From positions 186,001-250,000 of the forward strand of contig CAJNOJ010000137.1 in NCBI GenBank assembly GCA_905250025.1: DNA of 64,000 nt, in the 5' to 3' direction. Made by a program: the position numbers and the translations under genes. Within the stretch, counting starts at the first letter, position 1, and each line of letters starts with the position of its first letter. This document shows, in pieces, positions 46,403-56,649 of the stretch. The notes under the pieces were generated by a model, which saw only the letters and a program-made list of their open reading frames with translations, searched no databases and was not told the origin of the DNA. The stretch is from Adineta ricciae (Eukaryota; Rotifera; Eurotatoria; Adinetida; Adinetidae).

Positions 46403-46410
46403 TATAAAAG
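46403..46410 (+). promoter_or_regulatory. TATA-box-like element of kinase-LRR copy 2
   Basis: TATAAAAG lies 33 bases before the ATG at 46444, in the same place as in copy 1. Confidence 0.5.
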
Positions 46411-46443
46411 TCAACGTTTGTGAACCCCTTTCTACACAAAATC

Positions 46444-48392
46444 ATGGCAGAAGATCGAAGAGACGACAGTTTTTTGAAAATAAGTTCAAGCGATCTCAAG
46501 TTTGAAAGACTATTAGGAAGCGGTGGTTTTGGAGATGTTTACAGCGGAAGGTGGATCAGTCGATGTGAACAAGTTGCCATAAAAAAGCTTCGTATTGACG
46601 CTAGTTATATCACATTGAAGGAAAGAAATTTGTTTTTTGAAGAAATGACCATGATGCATCGTATCCGATTTCCATATGTCCTCAATGTGTTTGGTGTCTG
46701 CTTGGATCCAGGCTGTTTGGCAATTGTCGTCGAATATATGTCACTTGGGTCTTTATATGATGTGATCCGCAATAAGGACTTGACCTGGCCCGATCGATGG
46801 TCAATTGCTAGTCAGATGACGAAAGGAGTGAATTATCTACATCAGTTCAGGCCGCATCCCATCATTCATCGTGATATCAAATCGTTTAACTTTCTTATGG
46901 CTTTGGGTGTAAAGGAGAGCAACCATCGATTCCATGTCAAAGTGGGTGATTTTGGTCTATCTAGATTTCGTCCAACGTCCGACTTACAACTGACAGCTGA
47001 TGGGCAATTGGGAACGCTTCTATGGAAAGCTCCCGAGTTATTTGATGACCAATCGTCTCACACGACGATCAGCGATGTGTATTCGTTAGGTGTGTGTTTC
47101 TGGGAATTAGTGAGTGGCCAACTCCCATACGAAGAACTCACATTAGAACGTTTCTTTCTGGAAGTGGTTTTGAAGGGAAAAGCACTAGAAATACCATCGA
47201 ATGTACCAGATCATTTCGCGACTTTGATCATCAGTGCAACCAAGTACACTCCAGATGAAAGACCAACCTGTCTTGAACTGTTGAGGTACATCGAAAACGA
47301 TCTGAGACGTCAAGGTTTGTCCGATTCGAGGTAAGAAAATGATAGAATCAGCTTGATATTGATCTTTTTTTGCATGAAGTACTAGTGAGTCTGAATCTCG
47401 TGTGTCAAAATCGCTTGGCTTGTCAACTAGGGCAACGACATCCAGGTATGTCTGAATACTCAACTCTTTCATTCACATCTAGATGCATATCAATGCCTTT
47501 GCTCTTGTTTTACTTTCTTAGTGACCGTCGAACACCCAAGTCTACACTATCACCGACGAAAACATATTCAAATCGGAAACTTGAGGACACTATCAAACAC
47601 ACTGAAACATTTTCAGCAATTAAATTAGAAGATCAAGCATTTACAAATGACGATATGGTCATTATTGGCACTGCATTAACGAAAAATCAAGCTTGTCAAG
47701 ACCTGGCTCTTCGAAACAGTGATATTACCGCCATTGGTGTGACGTTTCTGAGCTTAGGCCTAGCCACCAACCGTACATTGACATCGTTGGACTTGAGTGA
47801 AAATCCTCTTGAGTCGGTGGGTGTTTCGAATCTTGCTCGTACTCTTCATTTTAATTCAACACTGACAACGCTTCGGTTAAATTCGACTAATATGGGCGAT
47901 GATGGTCTAAAAGAACTCAGTAACATGTTTCTGATCAATCGCACACTGGAATTTCTGACGATATGCGACAATCACCTGACTTACGTCGGGGTGCGGGTTC
48001 TATGCGATGCACTGGAACACAACACGTCTCTCCGATGTATCGATATGAGCAAAAACAAAGTGGGCGATGGAGGAGCGGCTTCTATCGGGCGATTGTTACG
48101 CCGTAATAGTACACTCTCGAGAATCTCCATGAACGAAACGGAAATTGGTGACGATGGCTTGAGATCAATATCCGATGCTCTTGAAAAGAATAATACTCTG
48201 CGACAGATAAGCCTCGCCAACAATTTAATCACAGATGGTAGTATCCAGATGATTATTGTCATAATCGAGACAAATCGAAGTTTACGATCACTTGAATTAC
48301 GGTCCAATAATTTATCTTCAAAGGGCAAATCCAAAATTCGCAAAACAGCTGCACAATCTAGATGCGATGTAGTGCTCTCTGAACGAGAATAA
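46444..48392 (+). CDS. TKL-type protein kinase fused to ribonuclease-inhibitor-like LRRs, copy 2
   Basis: Exons 46444..47330, 47386..47445 and 47522..48392, 605 residues, same lengths and phases as copy 1. All kinase residues (Gly loop, VAIKK, HRD, DFG, APE) and all LRRs are retained. Differences are dispersed (for example RNNDLTW/RNKDLTW, RRIDMSKNKVDD/RCIDMSKNKVGD). Convergent with the GST gene 70 bases downstream. The start is taken at MAEDRRDD rather than the in-frame Met eight codons upstream, because the latter overlaps the region next to the TATA element and is not in copy 1. Confidence 0.8.
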
Positions 48393-48462
48393 AAGCAAGA
48401 GACATAACGATAAAACATATTTTATTTCTGAGAAGAATCGTATTCAATAAATAAGATAAAAT

Positions 48463-49233
48463 CTATGGTAATGCTTTTCCTGCTCGAATTGCTTTGCCAA
48501 CTTCAGATTGAGTTTCATTCTTTAAATAACGTTGATAAATATCCGTCAGATGTTGATGATCTGACGATGTTTTTATTACACTTGTTCGTTCGTTGATGAG
48601 TTTCTTGTATTCTAACCAGCGTCCACCAACGAGTTCATCTGTAAATCCTCGATGTTCTTCCAGAATAAACATACGACAAATCCACGGAGCAATTGTAATA
48701 TCCGTCAACGAAAATTGTTCACCTAAAAACCACGGACCTTTGACTTGTTCGAGATATTTTCGAAGAATTTCAACGAGTTCATTCAGAGCTTCTTTTTGCT
48801 TGTCTTCTTCTTGAGCTTGCATAATCCGATAGAATGCAGGTGTGAACTTTTTCGTTAGATAATCAATCCACAGTCGACATCGTGCACGTTCGAAACTATC
48901 CTTTGGTAAAAGTGCTTTCGAATCAGGAAATTCATCTTCTAAAAATTCATTGAGAATTAACGATTCATATAATGCTTTTTCACGATAGACAATGGCTGGA
49001 ACTAAACCAAGAGGATTAATGTCCAAAAATTCTTTTTCTTTCTTGTATGGATTCACTTCACGATATTCGTATTCAAGTCCTTTTTCTTCCAAGGCCAACC
49101 ATGTTCGTTGTACAAATGGACAAAACCATCCAGCGTAAAAGACGAGTTCTTGATTGTTCGAATGTGCTTTCACTGTCTTTTCTGCTTCACCAGATGCATG
49201 AGGATAGATATTTGCGTCGACTACTGACGTCAT
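48463..49233 (-). CDS. Glutathione S-transferase, omega-like
   Basis: 256 residues from MTSVVDANIYPH, chosen as the Met nearest the conserved domain; an in-frame Met 13 codons upstream is possible. The N-terminal thioredoxin fold has the CPF motif (GWFCPFVQRTWL) with the omega-class catalytic Cys, followed by the cis-Pro region (GLVPAIVY) and the glutathione-binding ESL (ALYESLILNEFLED). The C-terminal helical domain has the N-capping box region (FSLTDITIAPW). It should carry out glutathione-dependent reduction or thiol transfer in the cytosol. The upstream spacer is shared with the divergent receptor gene at 49515. Confidence 0.88.
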   Translation of the reverse strand: MTSVVDANIYPHASGEAEKTVKAHSNNQELVFYAGWFCPFVQRTWLALEEKGLEYEYREVNPYKKEKEFLDINPLGLVPAIVYREKALYESLILNEFLEDEFPDSKALLPKDSFERARCRLWIDYLTKKFTPAFYRIMQAQEEDKQKEALNELVEILRKYLEQVKGPWFLGEQFSLTDITIAPWICRMFILEEHRGFTDELVGGRWLEYKKLINERTSVIKTSSDHQHLTDIYQRYLKNETQSEVGKAIRAGKALP

Positions 49234-49514
49234 TCTCGAGAGAAAAAACTGATCAGACTGCACGTGACACAATCGAATACGAAACGAAAAGATAAGGTTT
49301 TTTTTTCTTTTCCTCTCGTCGGATACGTTTGTTTCGTTGCCATTGGCTGAAAGTCATCACCCAGCAAAATCCAATAATTAAATACTTTGAGAAATACTTG
49401 AATTTTCTTGCAGAAGGAAACAAGCTGACAAGATGATTTCAATGAGTTCTTCACATAATAATTATTCGAAAAGAATTCTTTTATATCAAAGTCATTTTCC
49501 ATTAAAACAACAAA

Positions 49515-50441
49515 ATGAATCAAACGCAAGTCAATACAAATGTTATTGCCACGATCGAAGATTACTATCTTGTAGCCTTACTTTCCAGTGTCTTTGGTGT
49601 ATGCGGAATAATCATCAGTACATATATAATGATTTTAATTGATCGAGCTAAATCTCGTCTACGTACTGTTCATCGTCTTCTGGTCAATAACACATGTTTT
49701 GCATCGATCTTCTACAGTGTCATTACGATGATCAATTATATCGTCTTTATTTTTGCACAATGGGAGACCAGTAACATTGGTTGTAAATGGCGAGCATATC
49801 TCGCTTACGTGGGCATTGCTGGCGTATTACATTCGTATATGATTCAAGCGATATCATGTATCTGTTCTTGTGTGTTTTCAACAACGCATCGATGGTTGAC
49901 AACAACTAAAACGCATTATTGTCTTATTGCTGTTCAATGGTTGATCGTTCTCGTCATTACGTTGTCGACGCTGATAACAGATGATGTTCAATATCGTCCT
50001 CAGAAATTATGTTTCATTCCAATCAAAAAGACTTTACATGCTATCTGCGCTATATTTGCATATTATATTATTCCATTGGCTACTACTATCGTTATCTATG
50101 TATTTATATTTTGTCGAATGAAGAAAACCATCAAGATAAACAGTACATATCAACGTGTTAAACGCGATCTCGAAGCTCTGCGAAATATCATTTTTCTCAT
50201 TGGTATTTATATTACTAGTGGACTGCCAAGTATCATCTACTTTTTTTCACCATCCAAGTATCTTTATTTAATCAATTTGGCCACTCAATCATTGGCGGTT
50301 ACTCTTGCAACATCAGCGACTCTGTTATTAGATAGAGAAATTTGTCGATTGATCAGAACTAGTCTGTGTCGAACAACGCTTGTGGTTCCATTTGATAACG
50401 CGCATAGTATCAGCAAAGGTCAAGCAAATCGTCATGGATGA
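49515..50441 (+). CDS. 7TM receptor, divergent
   Basis: 308 residues, no intron. Seven hydrophobic segments, an Asn-containing N-terminus and a Cys pair (NIGCKW and KLCFIP) fit a G-protein-coupled receptor. The DRY site is replaced (CVFSTTHRW) and the NPxxY motif in TM7 is absent, so coupling may be unusual. The TM3 pattern (HSYMIQAISCI) resembles that of the receptor at 62087 (HSCLVQAIYRF), so these two form one subfamily distinct from the receptors at 837 and 4640. Ligand unknown. Confidence 0.75.
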   Translation: MNQTQVNTNVIATIEDYYLVALLSSVFGVCGIIISTYIMILIDRAKSRLRTVHRLLVNNTCFASIFYSVITMINYIVFIFAQWETSNIGCKWRAYLAYVGIAGVLHSYMIQAISCICSCVFSTTHRWLTTTKTHYCLIAVQWLIVLVITLSTLITDDVQYRPQKLCFIPIKKTLHAICAIFAYYIIPLATTIVIYVFIFCRMKKTIKINSTYQRVKRDLEALRNIIFLIGIYITSGLPSIIYFFSPSKYLYLINLATQSLAVTLATSATLLLDREICRLIRTSLCRTTLVVPFDNAHSISKGQANRHG

Positions 50442-50591
50442 GCGAGACACTCGAATCCACAAATGAACATAATTGGTTTGCTATATAGAGTTTTTGTGAA
50501 TAATCGATATGAACTCAACCGAGTTCTCCTGACTGACAGAATTAAACTATTTATTCAAATGTAAAAGTAAAACATTGAAAAAAAACTTCTA

Positions 50592-51629
50592 TCAGACGGT
50601 GTTCATTGCTTCTTTAATCATTGTTTCAATTAAATTTTCTAAAGATATTCCAGCAGTTTTGGACATCAGGGATAATCCGCCACCATCACCGAATGAACAA
50701 AATAAACCAGCTTCTAGAAACCAAGCTTCTCCGTTAGGATCGATTCGAAATTCGAATAGGCTATAGTGCCGACAACCTAAAGCCCGATGGCATATCTTCG
50801 CCATTTCTTGAACTTGCTGAGTTACCGGATCATTGGTATTCGTAATCCAATGTTTTCCAACATCGTCGTCGGGATAACCAATAAATTCACCATCATCATC
50901 TAATTCGGGAAACTTAACAGCATAATCACGAATGGGCCGATCGTTAATATCTAAAAGATATTCTTCTAATGGTAAAGCAACGAGTTGGCCATCTTTTACA
51001 ATAATGCAGCATCGAACTTCTCGACCGGGTTCAATAAATTTTTCTACTAAGACTTCATCTGCATGTTGAAACGCATGTTCAAGTGCAACACTACAATCTT
51101 TCATATTCCTAACTAACGATATACCCAAGGAATTATCAGCGCTTACGGGTTTGACAACGACTGGTGGTAGAATAGTTGGGACATCTCCACGACGAAGTAA
51201 TTCACCAGCGGGAACTTTAACACCTGCTGCTGCAACAACTGCCTTGGTTCTACCTTTATGAGCTGTTAACGCCATGACATCTGGCGTATTTCCGATGTAA
51301 GGTATGCGAAGAAGATCGAACAATGCACGATAATACGTCACTCCAGGTATGCAATACATGTGTGGTATGACAAGATCGAAACCTTCTTTTTTGATATATT
51401 GTATAGCATCGACCAGACACATTGGTTTGGCGGCATCAATATCGTCTTGTTTGAGCGAAGAAACAAATCGCCAATAACTATCGGGTGTTACATATGCAAT
51501 TTGAAAGTTTTTTATCGACGAAACATTGGCTGTATTTTCTAAACAACCTTCCGCATATCGATATGATAGATCACAATAAAAATCGTTGTATGTAGAGCCA
51601 ACTAGATGAAGAACACGAAGCGATGACAT
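50592..51629 (-). CDS. D-alanine-D-alanine ligase-like ATP-grasp enzyme
   Basis: 345 residues from MSSLRVLHLVG. The N-terminal Ddl-type nucleotide-like fold is followed by an ATP-grasp domain: VVVKPVSADNSLGI (about 157-170) and VEKFIEPGREVRC (about 195-207). In bacteria Ddl makes the D-Ala-D-Ala of peptidoglycan. Bdelloid rotifers are known to carry horizontally acquired Ddl genes despite having no peptidoglycan. Compared with the classical Mg-binding set Asp-Glu-Asn, this protein has Glu293 (LFEFRID), Glu306 and Gly308 (FLEAGLF): the Asn of the usual E-x-N is missing and the first Asp is Glu. It may therefore use another substrate or be weakly active. No intron. It lies next to the ATP-grasp pseudogene and the diguanylate cyclase, so it may belong to an acquired cluster. 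Alternative Mets lie up to 25 codons upstream. Confidence 0.8.
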   Translation of the reverse strand: MSSLRVLHLVGSTYNDFYCDLSYRYAEGCLENTANVSSIKNFQIAYVTPDSYWRFVSSLKQDDIDAAKPMCLVDAIQYIKKEGFDLVIPHMYCIPGVTYYRALFDLLRIPYIGNTPDVMALTAHKGRTKAVVAAAGVKVPAGELLRRGDVPTILPPVVVKPVSADNSLGISLVRNMKDCSVALEHAFQHADEVLVEKFIEPGREVRCCIIVKDGQLVALPLEEYLLDINDRPIRDYAVKFPELDDDGEFIGYPDDDVGKHWITNTNDPVTQQVQEMAKICHRALGCRHYSLFEFRIDPNGEAWFLEAGLFCSFGDGGGLSLMSKTAGISLENLIETMIKEAMNTV

Positions 51630-52013
51630 AATCTTGTTTGAAAAAAAGAACACCAAACTTTTTATCTTCATATTTCTGTATTTCTTATATAGGAAACCGA
51701 ACAAAACAAAATAACGTTATTTAAAGATTAAGGAGTATAGGCTTAGTACGTACATTCTCGTATACGTTCGGTTATATAATCGAGTGTGGTTTGGTGTATA
51801 CCGTGTGATACTATTCGCTGTTATGTCATTCGTAGCAACGGGTTAAGCCGAGTGAGATCATTCAATATTTCGTAAAGAAATCGTTTGCACTTGTTGATCT
51901 TTTTTTGTACTTTAAACGTATATTCATTCTTTGGCGAGCGTTCTTTTTATTTGTTTTTCTATTCAATCACGTGTGTATCTCAAACAATCACCGAAAGACT
52001 TTTCCTTTTCACA

Positions 52014-52985
52014 TGGCTTCTTTTCAAACATCCGGTCTCTATTCGAAAATTCATCACATAATCAAAACAATCGGCTTTTTGGTCTTATTTCTACTCGCAT
52101 TTCCATTGACATTTACCATTACATGGATAACATTAATAATTCATTTTCTCACACGAAAACCACCAAGAATTAATGCAAACGCTAAATGTATTCTATTATG
52201 CAACGGAGGTAAAACCAAAACTTTACAATTAGTGCGCTCATTCCGTTGTTCTTACGGAATGCTATCCATATGCCACAAATCGATATTCTCAATGTGTGTC
52301 GAATTTTTATCTAAGTGCCGATCCGAACAATGAATTGGAATACATTCAATCGATTGTCGACATCGTCAAACGAGAACATATTGATTTTTTTCGTTCCAGT
52401 ATCTCATTCATCAAGGGAATGCCTTGATGCATTAGTTAAACAAACATTAATCTTATTGAAATGTCAGACGATCCACGGCGACCTTGAACAAGTACAAATG
52501 ATGTGCGATAAATATTCATTTATTGTCTAAGCACGTACATTTGGATTAACTGTACCATAATCGTACAGAATTACGGACCCAAAGCAGATTTTAATGTTTG
52601 ATTTTACCCAAGACAAATGTCATTTCATTCCAAAACGCATTGAATACGATTGTGCTAATCGGACGAAGCTGATTAAACTTCCATGTGAAACACGAGCGCA
52701 AATAGAGAACTATGTGAACGAATTGACTATTAACGAACAAAATCCGATGCTCGTCCAACTTATTGGTTATATCACGAACTGCGGAATATTTCGAAAATAC
52801 GAAGTTTTCAAGACCTAATCAAACAATGTCAAATATTCTTTTAGGGAAAAGAAGCTCTATATTTAATTGATGATCCGCTGCCCTTTTTCCTTCACTATAC
52901 CGTTCATCTACCAAGAGTGGTCATATATCATCTCATTCATATGATACCTTTTGATAGAATTGATTGTATAATCTTTCGTTCTGTT
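52014..52985 (+). pseudogene. Decayed ATP-grasp (carbamoyl-phosphate-synthase-like) gene
   Basis: The Met of MASFQTSGLYSK begins a membrane segment (FLVLFLLAFPLTFTI), then NAKCILLCNGGKTKTLQLVRSF. The sequence then changes frame repeatedly: RVVLTECYPY and LEYIQSIVDIVKREHIDFF in a second frame, VPVSHSSRECLDALVK in a third, with stops after YSFIV and after FGLTVP, then DPKQILMFDFTQDK, LIKLPCETRAQIENY and finally GKEALYLIDDPLPFFLH. The order matches a family of fungal-type ATP-grasp proteins related to carbamoyl-phosphate synthase. At least two frameshifts and two stops make it non-functional. The family assignment rests on my memory of the conserved order, so moderate certainty. Confidence 0.6.
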
Positions 52986-53335
52986 TTTGAAATAAAAACT
53001 GAATGTGTGAGCGACGACTCCATACTGAAATTGATTTCCTTGCTCTTTTTAAGACACCCTCATATTTTTTGTGCGTGGATGACATCTATATTACATAATT
53101 CTTTCTTTCTCTTTTTTTGTTTTACATTGGTGATGTTTACGAACGAGTTAAGGCATTTGTCATTCTATCTCAAGTACAAAAGTTAAAGAAAAGTGTTGAC
53201 GAACGAAAAACGAAGATCTGGAGCAAGTTGACATAAAGATCACAGATAAGAACGCTCAAACATTTCGTGCTATCAACAGTACCAGTATAGTATTTCAGGT
53301 GTCTTAGAACTGTTGCAAGGATTCGGCGACCTTCA

Positions 53336-54595
53336 ATGCACAGTATGCGAAACTTCCAAAGAACTTCTCATATGTCAATAGAACAAAATATCGAACTACT
53401 TCAGATGCCGAAGAAACATGTCCGATTAACATTACGACAATTGCTTCAGCGTTATTATTCGATTGTAATTTGCATGCTCTTGCTTTTCGTAGAAACAACG
53501 ATCTTATTGCTTTCTCTATCTGCTATACGCCGCTATGCAGAAACTAATATGGAATTGGTAGCGTCACTGGTCAGCTATAACATCCGGGCGGCAGTACTCG
53601 CAGATGATCATCGGGCAATAAGAGAAGTACTGTCGATAATTGATCAACGGAGGCACGTTGCTGAAAGTCGAGTCTACGATGTGAAGTACAATCTGTTAGT
53701 CAGTTGGAAGTCCGAAATCATCGGGCAAACAAGTCAAGCACAAAAGATGATCGCCAAGTGGTTGTTTCTTAAGCCGATAACCGTACCTATTCTGCATAAT
53801 CAGCATGAAATTGGTCATGTTTGGTTGAATGGCGATCTTAGAGAACTCACTCATTTCATTTTCTTGATGTTGCTTTGGTTTACTGGCAGCTTATTGATAA
53901 TGATTTTTGGAGCATCCTACTTATCATGTCGCAAGTATTCAGATATTAGTATAAGCCATCGAATGCGCAAACAGCAGACCTTCTCTCAACAAAGGCTGTC
54001 ATCAACCGTCGCCCAGTTGAACGAATTGTCTAAGAAGAACGAACGTTTGAAAAAGGAAAATAATTCACTGGCTTGGCTATTACAACACGATCAACTGACC
54101 GGATTGTTAAATCGTTCAACCTTTCAAAGTGAATTGACCACAGTTATTGAAAGTCTATCAGAATGCAAGTATGTTGGTGTATTATTTATTGATGCTGATC
54201 ATTTCAAAGAGGTCAATGATAAGTACGGTCACGCAGCAGGCGACTATACTCTAATAACTGTTGCTCAACGTCTACGCAATGCATTACGTAAGGATGACTC
54301 AGCAGCGCGACTAGGTGGCGATGAGTTTGCAGTTCTGGTTATAAACATTGAAGCTGTGCACGAGGTCGAACGAATTGCACGCCGAATAGTAGACGCCATG
54401 AACGAGCCGATTGAGTTACCCGATGGTACACGTATCTGTCAGTCTGTGAGTATTGGTATTGTATTGTCCAAAGAAATGACCAATGCGCAGAAGCTCCTTG
54501 CTCAGGCAGATGCAGCCATGTATCACATCAAACGGCGTGGTGGTGGCTGGTACTGGATTTTCAACGCAAAAGAGCCAGATTATGCGAACGATTGA
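53336..54595 (+). CDS. CHASE8-GGDEF diguanylate cyclase of bacterial YfiN/DgcN type
   Basis: 419 residues, no intron. One membrane helix (about 41-62) leads into an extracytoplasmic sensor of CHASE8 type (SYNIRAAVLADDHRAIREVL, VAESRVYDVKYNLLVSW, KWLFLKPITVPIL). A second helix (about 172-195), a short coiled-coil linker (NELSKKNERLKKENN) and a GGDEF domain follow. The cyclase is complete: HDQLTGLLNR (251-260), metal-binding Asp286, ARLGGDEF (GGDEF at 327-331), and the inhibitory RxxD site (Arg318-Asp321) at the canonical spacing. It should make cyclic di-GMP from two GTP. Order and length match E. coli YfiN/DgcN-like proteins, without a clear HAMP. Flanking genes are animal-type, so horizontal transfer is likely. 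The start could also be Met13 (53372) or Met24 (53405). Confidence 0.85.
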   Translation: MHSMRNFQRTSHMSIEQNIELLQMPKKHVRLTLRQLLQRYYSIVICMLLLFVETTILLLSLSAIRRYAETNMELVASLVSYNIRAAVLADDHRAIREVLSIIDQRRHVAESRVYDVKYNLLVSWKSEIIGQTSQAQKMIAKWLFLKPITVPILHNQHEIGHVWLNGDLRELTHFIFLMLLWFTGSLLIMIFGASYLSCRKYSDISISHRMRKQQTFSQQRLSSTVAQLNELSKKNERLKKENNSLAWLLQHDQLTGLLNRSTFQSELTTVIESLSECKYVGVLFIDADHFKEVNDKYGHAAGDYTLITVAQRLRNALRKDDSAARLGGDEFAVLVINIEAVHEVERIARRIVDAMNEPIELPDGTRICQSVSIGIVLSKEMTNAQKLLAQADAAMYHIKRRGGGWYWIFNAKEPDYAND

Positions 54596-55596
54596 TTTTG
54601 TTCATATACTAGGGCATGGTTAGAAATGCAAACATCATGTCATTTTCTGTTTTGTGTATGATTTGATTATAACCGTTTTAAACAGCACACAACGAAACAA
54701 TGAACAGATACGTATCGAGGAAATTAAATAATAAATTAAGTCCTTCGATGTCACATATACAGCTATTGCCTGAATTTGTCTCAATACGGCGATGTTTTTA
54801 CAAAATCTTTCACGTAGTATTTAACTCGATTTAGAATTAAAGTCAGTCTCTATTCACATAAAACTGCTGTTGTGGAAATCGATCAAATTCACGTGCTATA
54901 CTAAAATGTCGATATATTTCAATACAGCAAGCGTTGAAGTCATATCCTAAAGCTTTTTTGTTACAAGATTTCATCGCTGAATCTCTATCAACATTTCTAC
55001 TTATTGTATTTGGTAAGAATTATACGAAATGGCTTTCGAAAATTCAAAGAATCAAAGAGGAGGCGAGAGTATGCACGTTCTTCACTAATTCACATCCTCC
55101 TTTCTTGTTTATGTATACAAAATCATTCACACTCAACATGTACGTCATACGAAAAACAGTTTTTTTAATATATTCATACTGAGTCATGCATCACTAGAGA
55201 TTAAACTACACGAATGAAATGTTGCAGTTATGAATAACTTGTTAGATAAATATATTATATGTGATGCACTCATATTCATCCGTACATACGAAATTCATTT
55301 CTTTTCTCTTCGATCGTATACTATGTATGAAGGTAATTTTCAGAGAAATTGATAAGGATTTCGAATGAATATCATGACATCGCGAAAATATCTATTTATA
55401 GGGACGAAAAAGAAACGAATTGATGGGGAAAAAACTCAATTACCTCACAGTAAAAAATCAATATTCACACGTGTTTCTGTGCGTCCTTCATTTGCTTACT
55501 CATTCAACTAGAGATAAAACGACCGATTTTGTTTGACTTCTCGAGCTAGAAGATACGTGCATTAATGCTAAGAGTTCCTTTCTCCTAGTTTTCAAG
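54596..55596. other. Intergenic, mostly empty
   Basis: Apart from the possible aquaporin exon relic below, nothing is recognised in this kilobase. Confidence 0.4.
54926..55012 (+). pseudogene. Possible stranded first exon of an aquaporin
   Basis: The frame LLQDFIAESLSTFLLIVFG resembles the start of MIP/aquaporin membrane helix 1 (usual form EFLAEFLGTFLLVFFG) and is followed at once by GTAAGAAT, a good donor. No later aquaporin exon (no NPA motif) is found before the ART gene at 55597. The N-terminal limit is approximate. Confidence 0.35.
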
Positions 55597-56648
55597 ATGA
55601 GTATTCCATTAATTAGAAGAGATAAGTCTATTGACAATGAACAAACGGACACGTATTCACCATACATTATCGGCATGACACAACTCAACACGAGCGGGAA
55701 GGATCTCGATTATAAGACAGAAGATGTGTCCGGTGCGGAACGTAGTCGTCGAATCGTAGATTCCACTGTCGAAAAAGCATCAAAGCCCACTTCCAACGAT
55801 GATCCTTTTACACAAGACGAGCCTATCATCGGTTACGCACAAGAACAACTTCTACCGCTCATCAACGCATGCGAGCCACTCTCTCATATCATTCATAACA
55901 TCTCACATTACGCACACATCGCACTCACTCGTACTCCACAACTACCACCCGACGGACTAACTATCGACGAGAGTGCTGCCATTCGTCTCTACACCATGGA
56001 ATGGCAACAGCCACACCAGAGTCTCTACACCATGCTCAACTATACACTCAAAAATCAAGATCGACAGCATCTTCGACCCTATTTCAAGTACATGAAACTG
56101 TTCATTACTGCACTGGCCAAACTGCCTTGTTTACCACCGTTGACCATCTGGCGTGGCATAACCAAAGATGTAAGCAAACAGTTTCTGCCCGGTTATTCGA
56201 CGACGTGGTGGTCATTTTCATCGTGTACGACTGAACTGACTGTACTGGAAAACAACATCTATTTAGGTATTGATGGCAAACGAACACTGTTTTCGATCGA
56301 AGCGATCAATGCTCGAACAATTCGTGATCATTCTGATTTCACAACTGAAGATGAAGTTCTTCTGTTACCAGGTAGTCAGATGGTGGTTCAATCACAGTTC
56401 ATGCCAGCAACTGATCTACATGTGATACATCTGAAACAAGTCGTACCCGAAGAAGTGTTGCTGGAACCGCCGTATTTTGGTGCTGATCTATATCCGAAAG
56501 CAAAGTGAGTTGTGTAGTGTTGTTATTTTTGGAGTGAGATTTAATTATCGTTGTCAGGCGTGCATGGTACCGGAAGAAAAGGATGTTGGTTTCAATGGGT
56601 GTACTATTAATATTTGGCATTGCAGGAATCATTATTGGTTCGGTTTTA
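55597..56648 (+). CDS. Mono-ADP-ribosyltransferase with C-terminal membrane anchor, cut by a gap
   Basis: Exon 1 (55597..56504) encodes an N-terminal region, the LTIDESAAIRLYTMEW motif shared with the other ARTs, and the catalytic set TIWRGITKD (Arg), TWWSFSSCTTE (Ser) and TTEDEVLLLPGSQ (ExE). A 53-base GTGAGT..TGTCAG intron (56505..56557, phase 2) leads to exon 2, which reads AKRAWYRKKRMLVS and then a membrane helix (MGVLLIFGIAGIIIGSVL) before the N at 56649. Positive residues before the helix suggest the catalytic part is cytosolic and the protein is tail-anchored. Unspliced, the protein would lack the anchor. The end is missing. Predicted arginine ADP-ribosyltransferase; target unknown. 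Confidence 0.8.
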
Positions 56649-56649
56649 N
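56649..56649. other. Single-N assembly join 3 (inverted)
   Basis: To the left is the anchored ART on the plus strand. To the right the same gene appears on the minus strand, beginning at the equivalent of about 56108. The arrangement is palindromic. Confidence 0.85.

Larger units (their letters stand above)
43078..48554. repeat. Duplicated block of about 5.4 kb, second copy (partner 37680..43076)
   Basis: Same gene order as the partner. It then continues without a break into the complete GST and new genes, so this contig extends the locus to the right. Confidence 0.9.
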
